Assembly: GCA_914767715.1 (NCBI GenBank)
Contig: OU612065.1
Span: 23,064,001 to 23,128,000 of the forward strand
Source: Membranipora membranacea
Taxonomy: Eukaryota > Bryozoa > Gymnolaemata > Cheilostomatida > Membraniporidae
Length of the DNA stretch: 64,000 nt
Reading direction: 5' to 3'
Shown: positions 50,101-61,081 of the stretch, one piece after another
Numbering within the stretch: the first letter of the stretch is position 1
Layout: each line of letters begins with the position of its first letter
Notes under the pieces: model-generated
What the model was told of the DNA's origin: nothing
Seen by the model: the letters and a program-made list of their open reading frames with translations, nothing else
Database searches by the model: none
Translations under genes and position numbers: made by a program

Positions 50101-50615
50101 CGTTGGCTGTGGTGTTATTATTCCCCCAACCACACACACACACATACAATACATGCATACTTACATAGTATAGTAGTGGCAGTCATCATTGTCAACATTC
50201 AACAGTGAGTGACTTGAGTAAGCATGTCTTGATTATTAAGGGTTTGAAGCTTATTTAATTGGAGAGGACACCAAATAACCATATGCATATATACACTATA
50301 TATGAACAGTTAGTTACAATAATAAATATTATATACATATATAATATTAATCATATATATAATAATATTATTTACAAAAAGGCAGTCTCCCTCTACTTTT
50401 GGTTGGTGATAGACTTATTAACAGCAGGGACTCTCATTGAAATTCATAGCTTGTGTTTAAAGTTTGCAAGGCAATTTATTTGAGGCAAAAGTAGTGGAAG
50501 CTCAGACAGAAAAGTCTACAAACTTGGCCAGCTGAAGATCAGTGTCTGGAACCCCTACATCCAGCCAAAAGATACTTTAAATCTCTTTGTTTTCTTTATT
50601 GCATACCTGATTCAT
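41150..50615 (-). CDS. Ten-finger C2H2 zinc-finger protein, ZXD-like
   Basis: Coding exons, 5' to 3' on the minus strand: 50607-50615 (within 50607-50743), 49334-49451, 48732-48905, 47797-47983, 47149-47533, 46828-46918, 46511-46560, 45791-45994, 45276-45454, 44583-44752, 44170-44373, 43624-43812, 42983-43117, 42351-42572, 41821-42089, 41150-41284. All junctions are GT-AG and phases agree throughout, giving 906 aa from the ATG at 50613-50615. An acidic run (DDCDEEDDDD) lies near residue 45. Ten fingers span about 348-640: 1, 3, 4 and 8 are CX2C, the other six CX4C (for example CKWAFTDAYRLRNH, CTKSFNRPDHLKNH). Finger layout and long acidic and Gln/Ser-rich flanks recall the ZXDA/B/C family, from memory rather than alignment. 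Likely a nuclear transcription regulator. Exon 50607-50743 stays open upstream of this ATG, so about 42 more residues from a further 5' exon are possible. Confidence 0.85.
43187..43286. mobile_element. 100-bp foldback, TTTTCTGAGCTC family
   Basis: TTTTCTGAGCTCAATTTTGA on the left and TCAAATTCGAGCTCAGAAAA on the right are inverted copies, with a short middle that itself partly pairs. The ends match those of the larger element at 58187-58719. It lies in an intron of the zinc-finger gene. Confidence 0.6.
44825..44913. mobile_element. 89-bp mini-MITE, GCCTGCATTC family
   Basis: GTTTAATCCAGTTTGCCTGC, then ATTCAGAGTTGCTCT, mirrors AGAGCTAACCTGAATGCAGG, then CAAGCTGGATCAAAC. Arms of about 35 bp pair with few mismatches around a 19-bp centre. 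It lies in a zinc-finger gene intron. Confidence 0.7.
46161..46210. mobile_element. 34-bp perfect palindrome with exact 8-bp target duplication
   Basis: The core at 46169-46202 reads CATAGACCTACTAATAA followed at once by its exact reverse complement. It is bounded by identical GTCTTAGA on both sides (46161-46168, 46203-46210). An 8-bp duplication is the mark of hAT-type integration, yet there is no room for anything but two termini. It lies in the intron between the exons at 45791 and 46511 of the zinc-finger gene. Confidence 0.85.
48556..48650 (+). mobile_element. tRNA-derived SINE in a zinc-finger gene intron
   Basis: An A-box-like TGGAGCAATCGGTTAACACG and a B-box GGGTTCGAACCCC lie in tRNA order on the plus strand, antisense to the host gene. 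The anticodon region is expanded, so it is not a tRNA. Confidence 0.6.
49051..49215 (+). mobile_element. tRNA-derived SINE with conserved body
   Basis: The head has an A-box-like GTGGTGCAATTGATAAGGA and a B-box GTGTCCGATTCCC. The body (GCCAGGAAGGGCATCCAACC) resembles the post-tRNA region of several animal SINE families, followed by an A-rich tail near 49200. It lies in the intron between the exons at 48732 and 49334 of the zinc-finger gene. Confidence 0.65.
49806..50116. mobile_element. Foldback element with CAGCCAACGAATCTGGGGGG arms
   Basis: The left end (AACACC, then CAGCCAACGAATCTGGGGGG and TCTTTCAATTAGAAA) returns inverted at 50064-50116. Inside are a 25-bp hairpin with arms ATCGCTCACTCA and TGAGTGAGCGAT, and three tandem copies of GATGTGATAGT near 50015-50049. 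It lies in the first zinc-finger intron, about 500 bp from that gene's start. Confidence 0.7.
50290..50370. repeat. AT-rich simple sequence
   Basis: Irregular TA/TAT repeats with short self-complementary stretches, no coding content, between the foldback element and the zinc-finger 5' exon. Confidence 0.6.
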
Positions 50616-50771
50616 TTTCTCATGCCAGTTGACCCAACCTTCCCATGATGCATTGCTTACTGAAGACTTCCTGTTAGTTTGAAAAGTTGTAGTAGTAAAA
50701 TCAGGGAACCGGATGATTCCTTCATAAAATATTCTTCTTTTGGCTGCAAATAGGATTAATATAAGCTCACA
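50616..50771. promoter_or_regulatory. Candidate bidirectional promoter between zinc-finger and SUN genes
   Basis: Only 156 bp separate the first in-frame ATG of the minus-strand zinc-finger gene (50613-50615) from the ATG of the plus-strand SUN gene (50772-50774). Either the two share one short promoter, or, if the splice acceptor visible at 50744 on the minus strand is used, the zinc-finger 5' exon lies inside the SUN gene and the two overlap. No TATA box is evident. Confidence 0.45.
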
Positions 50772-53700
50772 ATGTCAACAAGGCGTTCAACAAGAACAAC
50801 TGTGGTTACTTCAACAGTGTAAGTTCCTAACTAAGCATATTATCTATCAATCCTATAAGAGAAACACCAGAAACAGTGGAGTGTTATAGTTAGTAAGTAT
50901 GTAGTCATAATTAATCAAAGAAGAAGAACAATAGACTAGTTATTTATAGAATGGATTGAATGACTCCATTCATCAATATAGTCATGATTTAATGATGTTG
51001 GCAATCAACTCAACTGTAGTAAGCCGTAAGTAAGCTACACCAACTGTTTCTGTAAGAAGGGAGGAAGGTGACAGTCACAAGACAAGTTATTACTATTAGG
51101 TACAAGGACTGAGTAAAAAAGAGGATCATTTAATAAATGTCAATCAGTCATATTAATCTGCAGTTGAATTGTTTCCTTATATTGCAGTAATCCATCAACT
51201 GAAGTGACTATCGACTTTGCTCTTCTGAGAGATGATGATTTTGAGAAGTAAGTCTTATTTTGGCGAGAAGTGGATCAATTGTTTTATGTAGGTGTATGGG
51301 TTTTTCAAAGTCATGAGAGATATTTAGACACATTGTCAATGGTTTGGGCTGTTTACATGGCAGCCTAACATCGATGATTGGCTGCAAACGAGTCTTTACG
51401 CAAGCCAAACTGGCAAAGGGGCCTACACAATAAGACATGCTAAAAATCTTAGCTTTAGCTCCGCATTAAAATCATGGACATTTGTTATTCGTCAAAGCAT
51501 GAGCAGTTCATGTATTGCCTCAGATCTACTATTTCTTCATGATCATATGCATGAAGGTAGAAATGGCAATAACGGCTGCATGGGGCTATGCTAAATGAAT
51601 TTATGTTCCCTGTTACTAGTACTCAAATTTGCACTCTTCAAGTCCTACTTGAATGTATGTGATTGGTTTTGTTCCAGAAGGCCAAAGACTGATTACACGT
51701 ATTCACGAAGGTAAGGCCCTGGCTTAGCTCCAGTGGCACGGTGTGGTGACTTCTAATATTATAATATACTTAGCTTGACTAATACCATCTCTATAAGATA
51801 CAATAAACATTTCACATTCATTGTATCCACAAAATTCTTGCACGCTTCATGACTGATTGGATTAGGTGTTTGTGATAGCATCAGCGACGCATTTCTATCA
51901 TTTGGGTATATAGTATATTTTCAATGTATCATTTCTCCCTATCGGTGCTTTACCTGTGTATAAGTTCTAGCAAACCTTCATTCATGTTGTGTACCATTTT
52001 GATGCTACCAAGAGTCGCGGCTAGCACAAGAAGTTGTAAGACATTGCAATGTTGGTGGTTTTCATATAAAATACAGGTGTCAATGTGGTATCATTCCTGC
52101 ATCAGATTGGAATTATTTGTGGTATAGCGGAGTCAAAGTACAAAAGTACTGTGCATGCAACGAGTCTAAATCCTTTGTCCGCTCATAATTCCTGTATGCG
52201 TCACTAGCTAGATCCAAGCAAGGAGATCCTAGCCACCCGCATTCATTTGTTTTGAACTCTTGACACAAGATGACAGTGCCCTTGGTTGGCATAAATGTGT
52301 CTGGGAAAGAAGCTGTTCAAAGGTGCTTAGTAGGAGCAAGCTACCCTCATGGAATATCCTGCATTCCATTTGCATGGACATCACAGTCGTTATTGTGATA
52401 TTTCAGTCCTCATTCATGCTGTTTCTGTAGCATTTCATTTCAGGTAGCAGCATATTCCATCCTTCGTATCCTCATCCCACATTAGTAGAACTAGACTTTT
52501 CATTGTTTTTTTAATTCATGTAACGCTCTATACATCCTAGCATAGTTTGTTTGTTTTAACACATTGCTGCAGACTATTATTTGTGCCCTAACATAAAACT
52601 GCGCTCTAGCTTGAGCTAAGCCCATTTATTTTCCATATAATACATTGCATTATATTTTGTTTGATTGCTGCTGTGTGTTGTTTGCTAAGATTGATACTTT
52701 TGTTTGCAGTGCTACATACTCTTCTAAGTATGTAGACGGGAAGGTAATCAGTCCTAACTTGTCTCGACGCAGACTGTACACTGACGAAATGCTCCGCGAT
52801 CAGCAGGCATCTAGGTTTGTACTGACTAACACCAGTAGTTCATTTTGTGGTGTTGTATCCTTTTTATGTAATATTTAATGTACTATTGTGTAATTAATCT
52901 GCTTAGCTTGTGGCAAACATATTTATAGCCTGTCTGAATTACCTACTAGACATAACAGCTTTGTCAATTCCTGTATATTGATGTTTCACCTGCTCTAAAA
53001 TTTAGAGTGAGTTTGTCACAACCCCATGTCTACAATCAATGACTAGTATTTATAATCTTTGCTATGTCAAACGCAATGGGCCTTTCATATTTTTGGTCAT
53101 TTGACAAGAAGGTGCAACTTTCTTTGTGATAGATGTGTCTGTATGCTTTGTACTTATTCATCCATTAGCATTATACCTGGCTACAGATGATCCAGTTGAT
53201 TATGGGATAATAAGGTTCATCTAAGTCTGTAATTAGCGTTACTTCACGCCTCACATCAGTCATACAAGATTAGGTGTCCGCTGAATGATCTGTTGATTAA
53301 CAAAACAGCCCACACAACAAAAATGCACAGGTCACTGGTTGCATATGATTGGATTGAGCAGGACCATTAATTCCGGCAGTTATTTTCTCACTTTCCAGTA
53401 CAAGTACTCAAGATAGATGTGAACTCAGCCCAAAGAGAAATTCCTTGCTTAGAATATGATTCTCCTCGTATTTCAATAGGTCCAACTAACAAGTAAATGG
53501 AAAATGATTATTATTATATCTTTTGTCAGTTCCTTGATGAGGCAGCAACAGCAAAAGGCCTCTACAGGGGTGAAGACAGCATCCTCACATGTCCGTGTGT
53601 ACGGAGGTCGCAGTACACGTAGCAGCCTCCTAGCAGCAAACAACCAGTCTTCATATAACTCAACTAATTTTTCATCAAACAATGTTAACAATAACTCTAC

Positions 53701-56700
53701 TGCCGCTGCCGAAGCAGCTCTGAATGGAAGCTATGTTGCTGCTAACTCATCATCATATAGTAGAAATGCTCTCAACTCATATAGTGGCAATGCTGCCAAC
53801 TCATACAGTAGAAATGATGCCGACAGCAGTAATATGCAGTCACGAGTCAGGGAGAACGTTGTACAACATACAGTGTATACTACTAGAAACAGTAATCAGA
53901 CCTCCAACAATACAGACACAAGCTCAACAATGCATCAACAAAACAATAATAACAGCGGTGAGTAACACTTATGTATGATATACAATGGGAGGATGCACTG
54001 AGTCACAAGTAGTAAGCAGCAAGTAATCATTGATAACATCTTAATTGATTCAGAGTCATATTTTGCATGGTGTGTGTATGTTGCACTGCAACACCTGCCA
54101 TAGTAAAAAACTGGTAAGAATGTTATGAATACCTCTCTATACTTTATAAAAGATGTAGAATCGAAGTGTTCACTGTAATTGAAGGTGATAGGACTTTGAT
54201 ACTCTCAGTCTCTAGATAGAATGAAAACAAGTTACTATGCTAAAGGTCTATCACTTGTTCTATAGCTTTGTACTTATGATTTCAGAGGCAATTTTCTCAG
54301 AGGATGAAGCAGACTCGAGTATAATGGGCCGCGGTTCTACCACTAAGCGTAAAACAACAAGGCGGGCCAGTAGCCGGTCCCGCTCACCTGGTCGTAATGT
54401 AAGAGGAGCTGGATCTACTCGTAAACGCTCCGGTAAGCTTCAGGATGATGACTCAGAGTATAGCTTAGAGTCAGCAGTCGGAAGCGGTGGCAGCAGAAAG
54501 TCAGCGAGTTATGCTCTGTCGACTGGGCTCGATAGTGATACAGGTATGTTTTGTATGATTTTCTGGCACTTGGTGAAGTTTGAAGTAATAGTTATCATTG
54601 CAGTGACCATAAATGTACACACTTTCTGCGTTGTGAGTCTCTGTCTGAGGTGTTGGATCTAGATATTGTAAGGTTAATCCTTTATAGTAAGGTCCCATAC
54701 CCTGCAATTCTTATAACTGTCAAAATTTCACTTTTCAATTCTTGCTTATCAAATAATGTTATTGGCTTCAGAGGAGAATAGCCTGGTGCGGTTAACCAAT
54801 CAAAACACCAGATATAACGCTGAGAGGCAGCAGGCCAAATTTGATGCCGAAGGTAATAAAAGTCGTCACCTTCATGATACTTTGATGACACTGGATCATG
54901 ATATCATTTGCTTATTTCTATCACATTATGAAATAATGCTTGAAGCATCAATACATCAGCTTCTAACCTGCTAAGTGAGCTCCTATCTTTTACATATTCA
55001 CAGTAATTGCATGAGATTGATGTGAATGTACCCATGCATAGCATGAGTGGAATCTACCACATGTGTGAGTCGAGCTGAAGATGAGCATGTATCTCGTTGT
55101 CAATTGTTGAATGTGAATAAGGCTCTTGCTTTGTTTGTAGATTTGGTGACAGAGAGATCAAGCACAATTATAGACACAGTAGCTACAGGGACACCAATTA
55201 CAGCCAAGATCATGGGTTGTGTCCTCTTTGTTTATGGCTGCACATGTGAGTATTACCTAGCCTTGGGTATAGTAGGTCTGTGATCACATTTTTATTGAAA
55301 TTAGGGCTTACCTATCAGATACCAATTTGCCAACCAGGCTGTATAAATAAGTGCATGAGAAGACTATGCTAGAAGTGATTACAATTTTGCACTGTCAGTT
55401 TAGAAATTTGGTAAAAGCTAATAACTAAGATATCTGGTGCAAGGAATACCAGTACCAAATAATTTAAAAGAAAGCGAACAAATAATATGTTTTAAATTAT
55501 AGTCAAAAAACAATCTTCCCTGTTCTTTCTAACTGAGGGCTGCTGTTGACGTCACTTCGTTTGTGCACTCAATGATATCAATGTGGCTGTGGTGGCCATA
55601 TCTTGAGGACAATTTTGTTGTAATGGTAGTTACAAAGTGCATCTCAGACATAATAATATTTGGAACTATAACGGATATTGATGTTTATATCGACAGGTAT
55701 ATTCATGAACAGAGTATGGTACAGTTTTGGACATCCTGTTTATGCCACATTACAAAGATATCTACTATTGGACACTTGGATCTTATCTCAAGCAGCTACT
55801 CGGAAATGTCGAGGATTGTTTCTAGGACTATTATTTCTACTTTTACCTATACTTCTATTGTTGGGAGCAGCATGCAGTATTCACGCGTTGGGCTTTGTCA
55901 ATGTGCAGTCATGCGGACCTCTCACCGGAGTGTACTATGTTTCTAAGCCGGTATGTGTTTCATGTTTTCATGAATATTATAGTTTTTTGAAAACCTACAA
56001 CCTACAACAGTTGTGTACTCTCTGAACCTTGCACTCAATGAGTGGGCAACTCCTGACAGGCAAGTAATTGTCTCTGATTACCATTTCCAAGGAGTAACAG
56101 CGAATGTTACTGTTACTCCTTGCTATTTCTAACTGACACATTATTGCTAATGTATATCGGTACAATGTTTACGACTCGATGTTGTGTTACAGTCTGATTT
56201 GAATGCGCCTGGTATAGGAGCAAACATTAAAAAGACACTTACAGAATTGTTCACATGGAGTGATACGCAGCAGGCTAAGGTTCATATCCCTGCTGACATG
56301 CCGAGATCCGAAGTAAACTGGGAATCTGTGATAGATGCTCGGATAGCTGATCTTAGATCAACCATTGATCAAAACTCAAACAAAGTGGTGAGTTTTTTTT
56401 CTATGAAATTGTACCGGACATATAACATCATTGCCAGCAATGACTATCCAGCAATGAAAATACAAGGCATAAAATTCATGATGATCAGGTGTTTGCTGTG
56501 CCCGCTTAATACCTCTTTCCTCAAAAACACCGTCTTTTGTGCACATATAACTTATTTCAGCTGTATCAGCTGTATTAGCATTAGTATCCAGTATATGGTA
56601 TTCATATTTCACTTTAGGTTTCTGAACAGAGGCAGAAGAACACAGAATTAGAGGCAGCAGTCAGCACACTGAATAGTGATCTAATCAAAGTTAATACACA

Positions 56701-59700
56701 ACTATCATCTATAACCACAATCATAAGTGATCTCAGCAACCTTAAAATAAAAGTGGCTCAGCTACAGACTGACATAGGTAATTATATATAAGCCGATATA
56801 ATTGTGGACCATCTTTGCACTCTCTCCAACCTCCACAATCATACCCTGTCATATTTTCACAGGTTTTTAAGATTTGATATTTCGCTATTTCAGAATTATT
56901 TTGATATTAATTAATCTTTATATATTTTTCCAAATTTTCCAATGATAGCTTACATAAATTGATATTTTAATCAAAATTCGCTATTATTTTAACCTCTGAA
57001 CATTTTCTTCCTGAAGGGTATTTAGAATGTATCTAGGTCATGATGAGTATCTAGAAAGTCTATTGTTATCTCTACACACACCTATTTTTAGGAAATATAC
57101 CTGATCATAGTGATGCCATATCTCAGCTGCAGAGAGATATTATAAGATTACAGACTAAGCTCGGTGAGGTGGATCTGGGAGATCAGCAGCAGCATGGAGA
57201 GGCTGGTGTACTCATGTATATCATCAACGAAATCAACAATGTGAGTGTCATCATCATAATCATTATCTTCATCATGGATACAATCATGTATCATATGACT
57301 TTTTATGGGAAGTCAAGGCAAGTTATAACTCGCTGCACAATTCGGGTGTTTGTGGCTTTTCATTATGAATCACACCTTTGCTGTGCTCGATCATGCAATG
57401 CCAGAAAATGTTGTTTGGAAATATTTGCGCCCTTCAATTCCACCTATATACTTTCTACATCAGAGTCTGCGCTTCCAGATTCTTATTAGATAAGGTTGTA
57501 CATTTGCTGTGTGAACATTTACTTTAGCTTGCCTCCATCTCCAAATACGTGCTGGGAATCACTGATGAACAGCCTAAGGTATGAAGGAATTCAATTACCA
57601 AAAGCTGTTACTGTTGAGCATAATTATTACTAACACTCTTGATTCTCATTGCGACCAGCATGTTCAACAGACTACTGATACTGTGGTTCTCTCAGTCTAT
57701 CCCTCAATGTATCCTTATTTATTTACAGCTGAAATCGTCAGTGACAAACTCTCAACAGGCAACTACCCCGACACCGATCCCGATGCCCTGCCCTGGGTCT
57801 AGCTGTGTATGTGAGAGTGACTTGGCTCTTAGACTGAGAAACCTACACGAGAAGATCATATCTGAGTTTGAATCTAAGGGTGGGTCAGGAGGAACCACAC
57901 TGTTTGTTAGCTCTGAGAACTCGACAGGTATAAGTGAACAGGTATGTAGTATACATTATACTATTGGATATGATACTTGTTTATAGCCTGCATATCTCAT
58001 GAGATGGGAGGTTACAGATATCATCAAGTCTTTTTGATCTAAGATAAACCTATCTGTCCTTGGACACAATTATGTAGTGCTGATGCCAGCGGCTCAAACT
58101 AGAACAGTATTTCATGTTTTTGTGGAACCTCATATCCCACGCATATTTTGTCATAACGATTGGAACACTTGACAACTGTCTATGAGACAGTTTTCTGAGT
58201 TCGGATTTATGCCTCAATTTGGAGTTGTCCTCCTCTCTCCAGGTTGGTACTTTTAACCCACGCCGCATAGGAAAAACATGCTGAAAGAGGGTTTTCTTGA
58301 AAACCGCTTATGTTAGGATAAAAAGGATTTTTGATTCAGAATCTGCACCATTGAAAACTGATAGGGACATAGTTTGGGAAACCCTGCGAGACAGGGTTTC
58401 CAAATCATTGGAGGCTTGAATGATGATAAATCTTAATTTTAGTGACGAAATTCAAGAAAGATTCTGCCAAATGGTCCGCAAAACTGGCAGAAATTGATAT
58501 AATTGACTAACCGGATACCAAAAATATTTCCCAAACTATGTCCCTAACAGTTTTCAATGGTGCAGATTCTGAATCAAAAATCCTTTTTATCCTACTATAA
58601 GCAGATTTCAAGATAACCCTCTTCTCAGCACGTTTTTCCTATGTGGCGTGGGTTAAAAGTACCAAACTGGAGAGAGGACAACTCCGAATAGAGGCCTAAA
58701 TCAGAGCTCAGAAAACTGTCTATAGAGTCTGATCATCTGCAATAAAATTTGCAACTTATTCAATACTACAATGTTTTTTTTAGATGGTAAGAAAGATGAT
58801 ACAGGACGAATTAGATATATTTGCAGAGGACCACACAGGCATGCCTGACTTTGCTCTTCAGTCTATGGGTATGTTTTAATATATCATCTGAAATATACCA
58901 TACATACATTGAGCAAACTATCTACCTGTTCTTTTTACAAAATCTTGACTGCTTGCTTATGCTGTATGAAGTTCATTGTTCACTGACCTTGACGCAGACA
59001 GGACGTGACCGTGAAGCCCTTCATTTCCACTCCATTTCATTTAAACACGCATGATGATATTGTATGATGATTGTATACGTTCAGGGGGACAAATAGTGAG
59101 CACAAGGAGTTCAGAGACATATTATCAAGAACACGGTATCATGACCTTCCTAGGCCTACCCTTGTACCATCTTTATAAGGATCCCCATGTTGTCATTCAG
59201 GTAATGGGCAGCATGGCTAGGGCTCATCTCTATCTATGTTGTTATATCTCAGTGACTGAACCCTCTATGGTTAGACAATCAACCGATCGTGTTATAAAAA
59301 GGGGAGACAATTCCAAAACTCTAAATAAATTGACCAAAAATCCACAAAAAAATTGATTGTCGTTATTTTATATTATGATCATACCGAGAGATAATAGTTG
59401 GTTGATTGTCTATCTTTGTCTAGCTAACCCCCCCTCGACTATTATTTGGGAAGATTCAGTACACTGAGGTTGACATGGTCGTTGTCGGTATTTTTGTTGA
59501 TTCTGGTGACGGTAACCTTAGCAATGATTCTATGACTACTATATATACAGGCGCTCAGGTGGTGAGCACTAGATGCTCACAGACCTTCTATCAGGAGACT
59601 GGTATAATGACCTTCCTAGGTCTACCTTTATACCACCTTCATAAAGAACCCAGTGTAGTCATTCAGGTAGCTATACCCGTCATGTGAATGCCGCCTTGTT

Positions 59701-61081
59701 AATGCTTGCGCTTCGGTTCACATCATGCTTATAGCTTTAGACTCCTAGTCAGTTTTCCTGTTACTGTTTCCATCAGATATATGGGTTCTGTTTTACGGGA
59801 GATTTTCAATTATTGGTCAGTTTTAGTTAAGAAATAAGTTAACTTCCTTTGCTATCTCACCCGATATTTGTTTACCTGCATAGGCACGCTTTTACGCTAT
59901 TTCGTATTATGTTGTTGTGTGTTGTACATTATAACCTGGAATAGTTAGAGCTGTGATAATGAGTGTAAGGATTAATGGATGTAATAAATTGGCCAAGGTA
60001 ACCTCCTCAGTCTGCATTAACCATATAGAATATTAGGAGTGTTAATGGCATGGTAGTTTTTTATCTATTCATGAATGGTGCAGGTAAGTGTTTCCATAGT
60101 GATTTAACACTTTCATCAACCTTGTATGTCTGGTTTACATTTCTTAGCCTGGAGTGATCCCTGGGGAGTGCTGGTGTTTCCATGGACAAGCCGGTACTTT
60201 GGTAGTAGAAATGGCTGACAATGTGAAATTCAACTCATTCTCCATAGAACACATATCTGCTAAACAGTCTGTAACAGGAGAAATCAGCAGTGCTCCAAAA
60301 GAACTAGAGATATATGTGAGTTTGTTTGTTTTATGTTTTATACCCATGGAATGACAACTGCTCCTGAGGCCTTTTGTAATATGATATTTATATGAGAGCA
60401 ACTTGGCGCCAAATATGGTGGTGGCAACTTTATTTCTCAGTATTCGAGCTGAGACAAAGACTTGTATATATAACCAATATTTTAACAAACATGTATAATC
60501 TTATACTGTATAATCTTATAAACTGTATAATCTTAGAGCATTACCATTATCAACATTAACAACACTATTTTTTTGAAGGGTCTGAATTCTGAACTAGACA
60601 CTAATGGACAGAAGCTAGGAGGTGGCGTATACGACAACAAGGGATCAAGACTCCAGTTCTTCCCTGTGGAGGTGAGTCAAGTTAATTTTCTTTCTACACA
60701 TACCCTGTCCTCTCCATAGACATTATATTATGAATATCGTATTATATATGACTATGTTGAAACCTTAGTTGACATCAGAATCATCAGAATCTTGAAAAGT
60801 CAGTTTTTTGTTGAATGCTGGTTTAGAAGCTTGGTCCTAGCATAATCACGTTACAAATCAGTCGTTTAAGCTAGGGTATTGACCATGTATTGATATTCAA
60901 TGTGGAATACCCTCCTTCTTCCTATATATATTTTATGTTAACAGCTATCAATGTTTTATTTTAGGATACATCACTACCGGCTTACCCTCTTGTGGAGCTG
61001 AGAGTTCTCAGTAACCATGGAAAGGAAGAGTTCACCTGTCTCTACAGATTCAGAGTACATGGGAAGCTGGCTCCTAAATAA
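50772..61081 (+). CDS. SUN1/SUN2-like: SUN domain protein of the inner nuclear membrane (SUN1/2-like)
   Basis: Nineteen exon positions give 905 aa with consistent phases: 50772-50818, 51188-51247, 51678-51710, 52710-52814, 53530-53957, 54286-54543, 54772-54852, 55141-55245, 55697-55950, 56193-56387, 56618-56777, 57092-57240, 57528-57578, 57729-57941, 58784-58868, 59085-59200 or 59551-59666, 60148-60315, 60579-60671, 60965-61081. Residues 1-337 are nucleoplasmic, with an Asn/Ser-rich part (about 95-200) and an Arg/Ser basic part (about 245-285). A hydrophobic stretch near 359-375 precedes the transmembrane helix at about 411-433 (GLFLGLLFLLLPILLLLGAA). Coiled coil follows (about 495-640). The SUN domain is about 735-905, ending CLYRFRVHGK. 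Cys in GECWCF and FTCLYR match the pair that closes the cation loop in human SUN2. It should trimerise and bind KASH proteins across the nuclear envelope. Confidence 0.95.
58187..58719. mobile_element. 533-bp foldback, TTTTCTGAGCTC family, in the SUN intron
   Basis: The left arm from ACAGTTTTCTGAG at 58187 through TTTGATTCAGAATCTGCACC and the following 40 bp returns inverted, ending CTCAGAAAACTGT at 58719. Arms are about 200 bp with scattered mismatches around a roughly 140-bp centre. It lies in the intron two upstream of alternative exon A. No clean target duplication is visible; CTATGAG and CTATAGAG are adjacent but differ. Confidence 0.75.
59085..59200 (+). CDS. SUN gene alternative exon A (Ser form of KASH-lid exon)
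   Basis: A 116-nt exon with TTCAG acceptor and CAG/GTAATG donor, entering at phase 1 and leaving at phase 0. It encodes the start of the SUN domain and the lid that covers a bound KASH peptide. The motif is STRSSETYYQ; the AGT codon at 59108-59110 puts Ser where SUN proteins normally have Cys. It shares 30 of 39 residues with exon B. Confidence 0.9.
59551..59666 (+). CDS. SUN gene alternative exon B (Cys form of KASH-lid exon)
   Basis: Same length and phases as exon A, with a TATACAG acceptor and CAG/GTAGCT donor. The motif is STRCSQTFYQ, with TGC at 59574-59576 giving the standard Cys. The lid core GIMTFLGLPLYHL is identical to exon A; differences lie at the edges (His/Thr, Tyr/His, Asp/Glu, His/Ser). 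If spliced after exon A it is read GCG CTC AGG TGG TGA and stops at once. Confidence 0.9.

Noticed and set aside
51208-51438. Minus-strand 76-residue frame as the first exon of the zinc-finger gene
   Set aside because: It overlaps a SUN coding exon on the opposite strand, and no donor was found that joins in phase to the exon at 50743.
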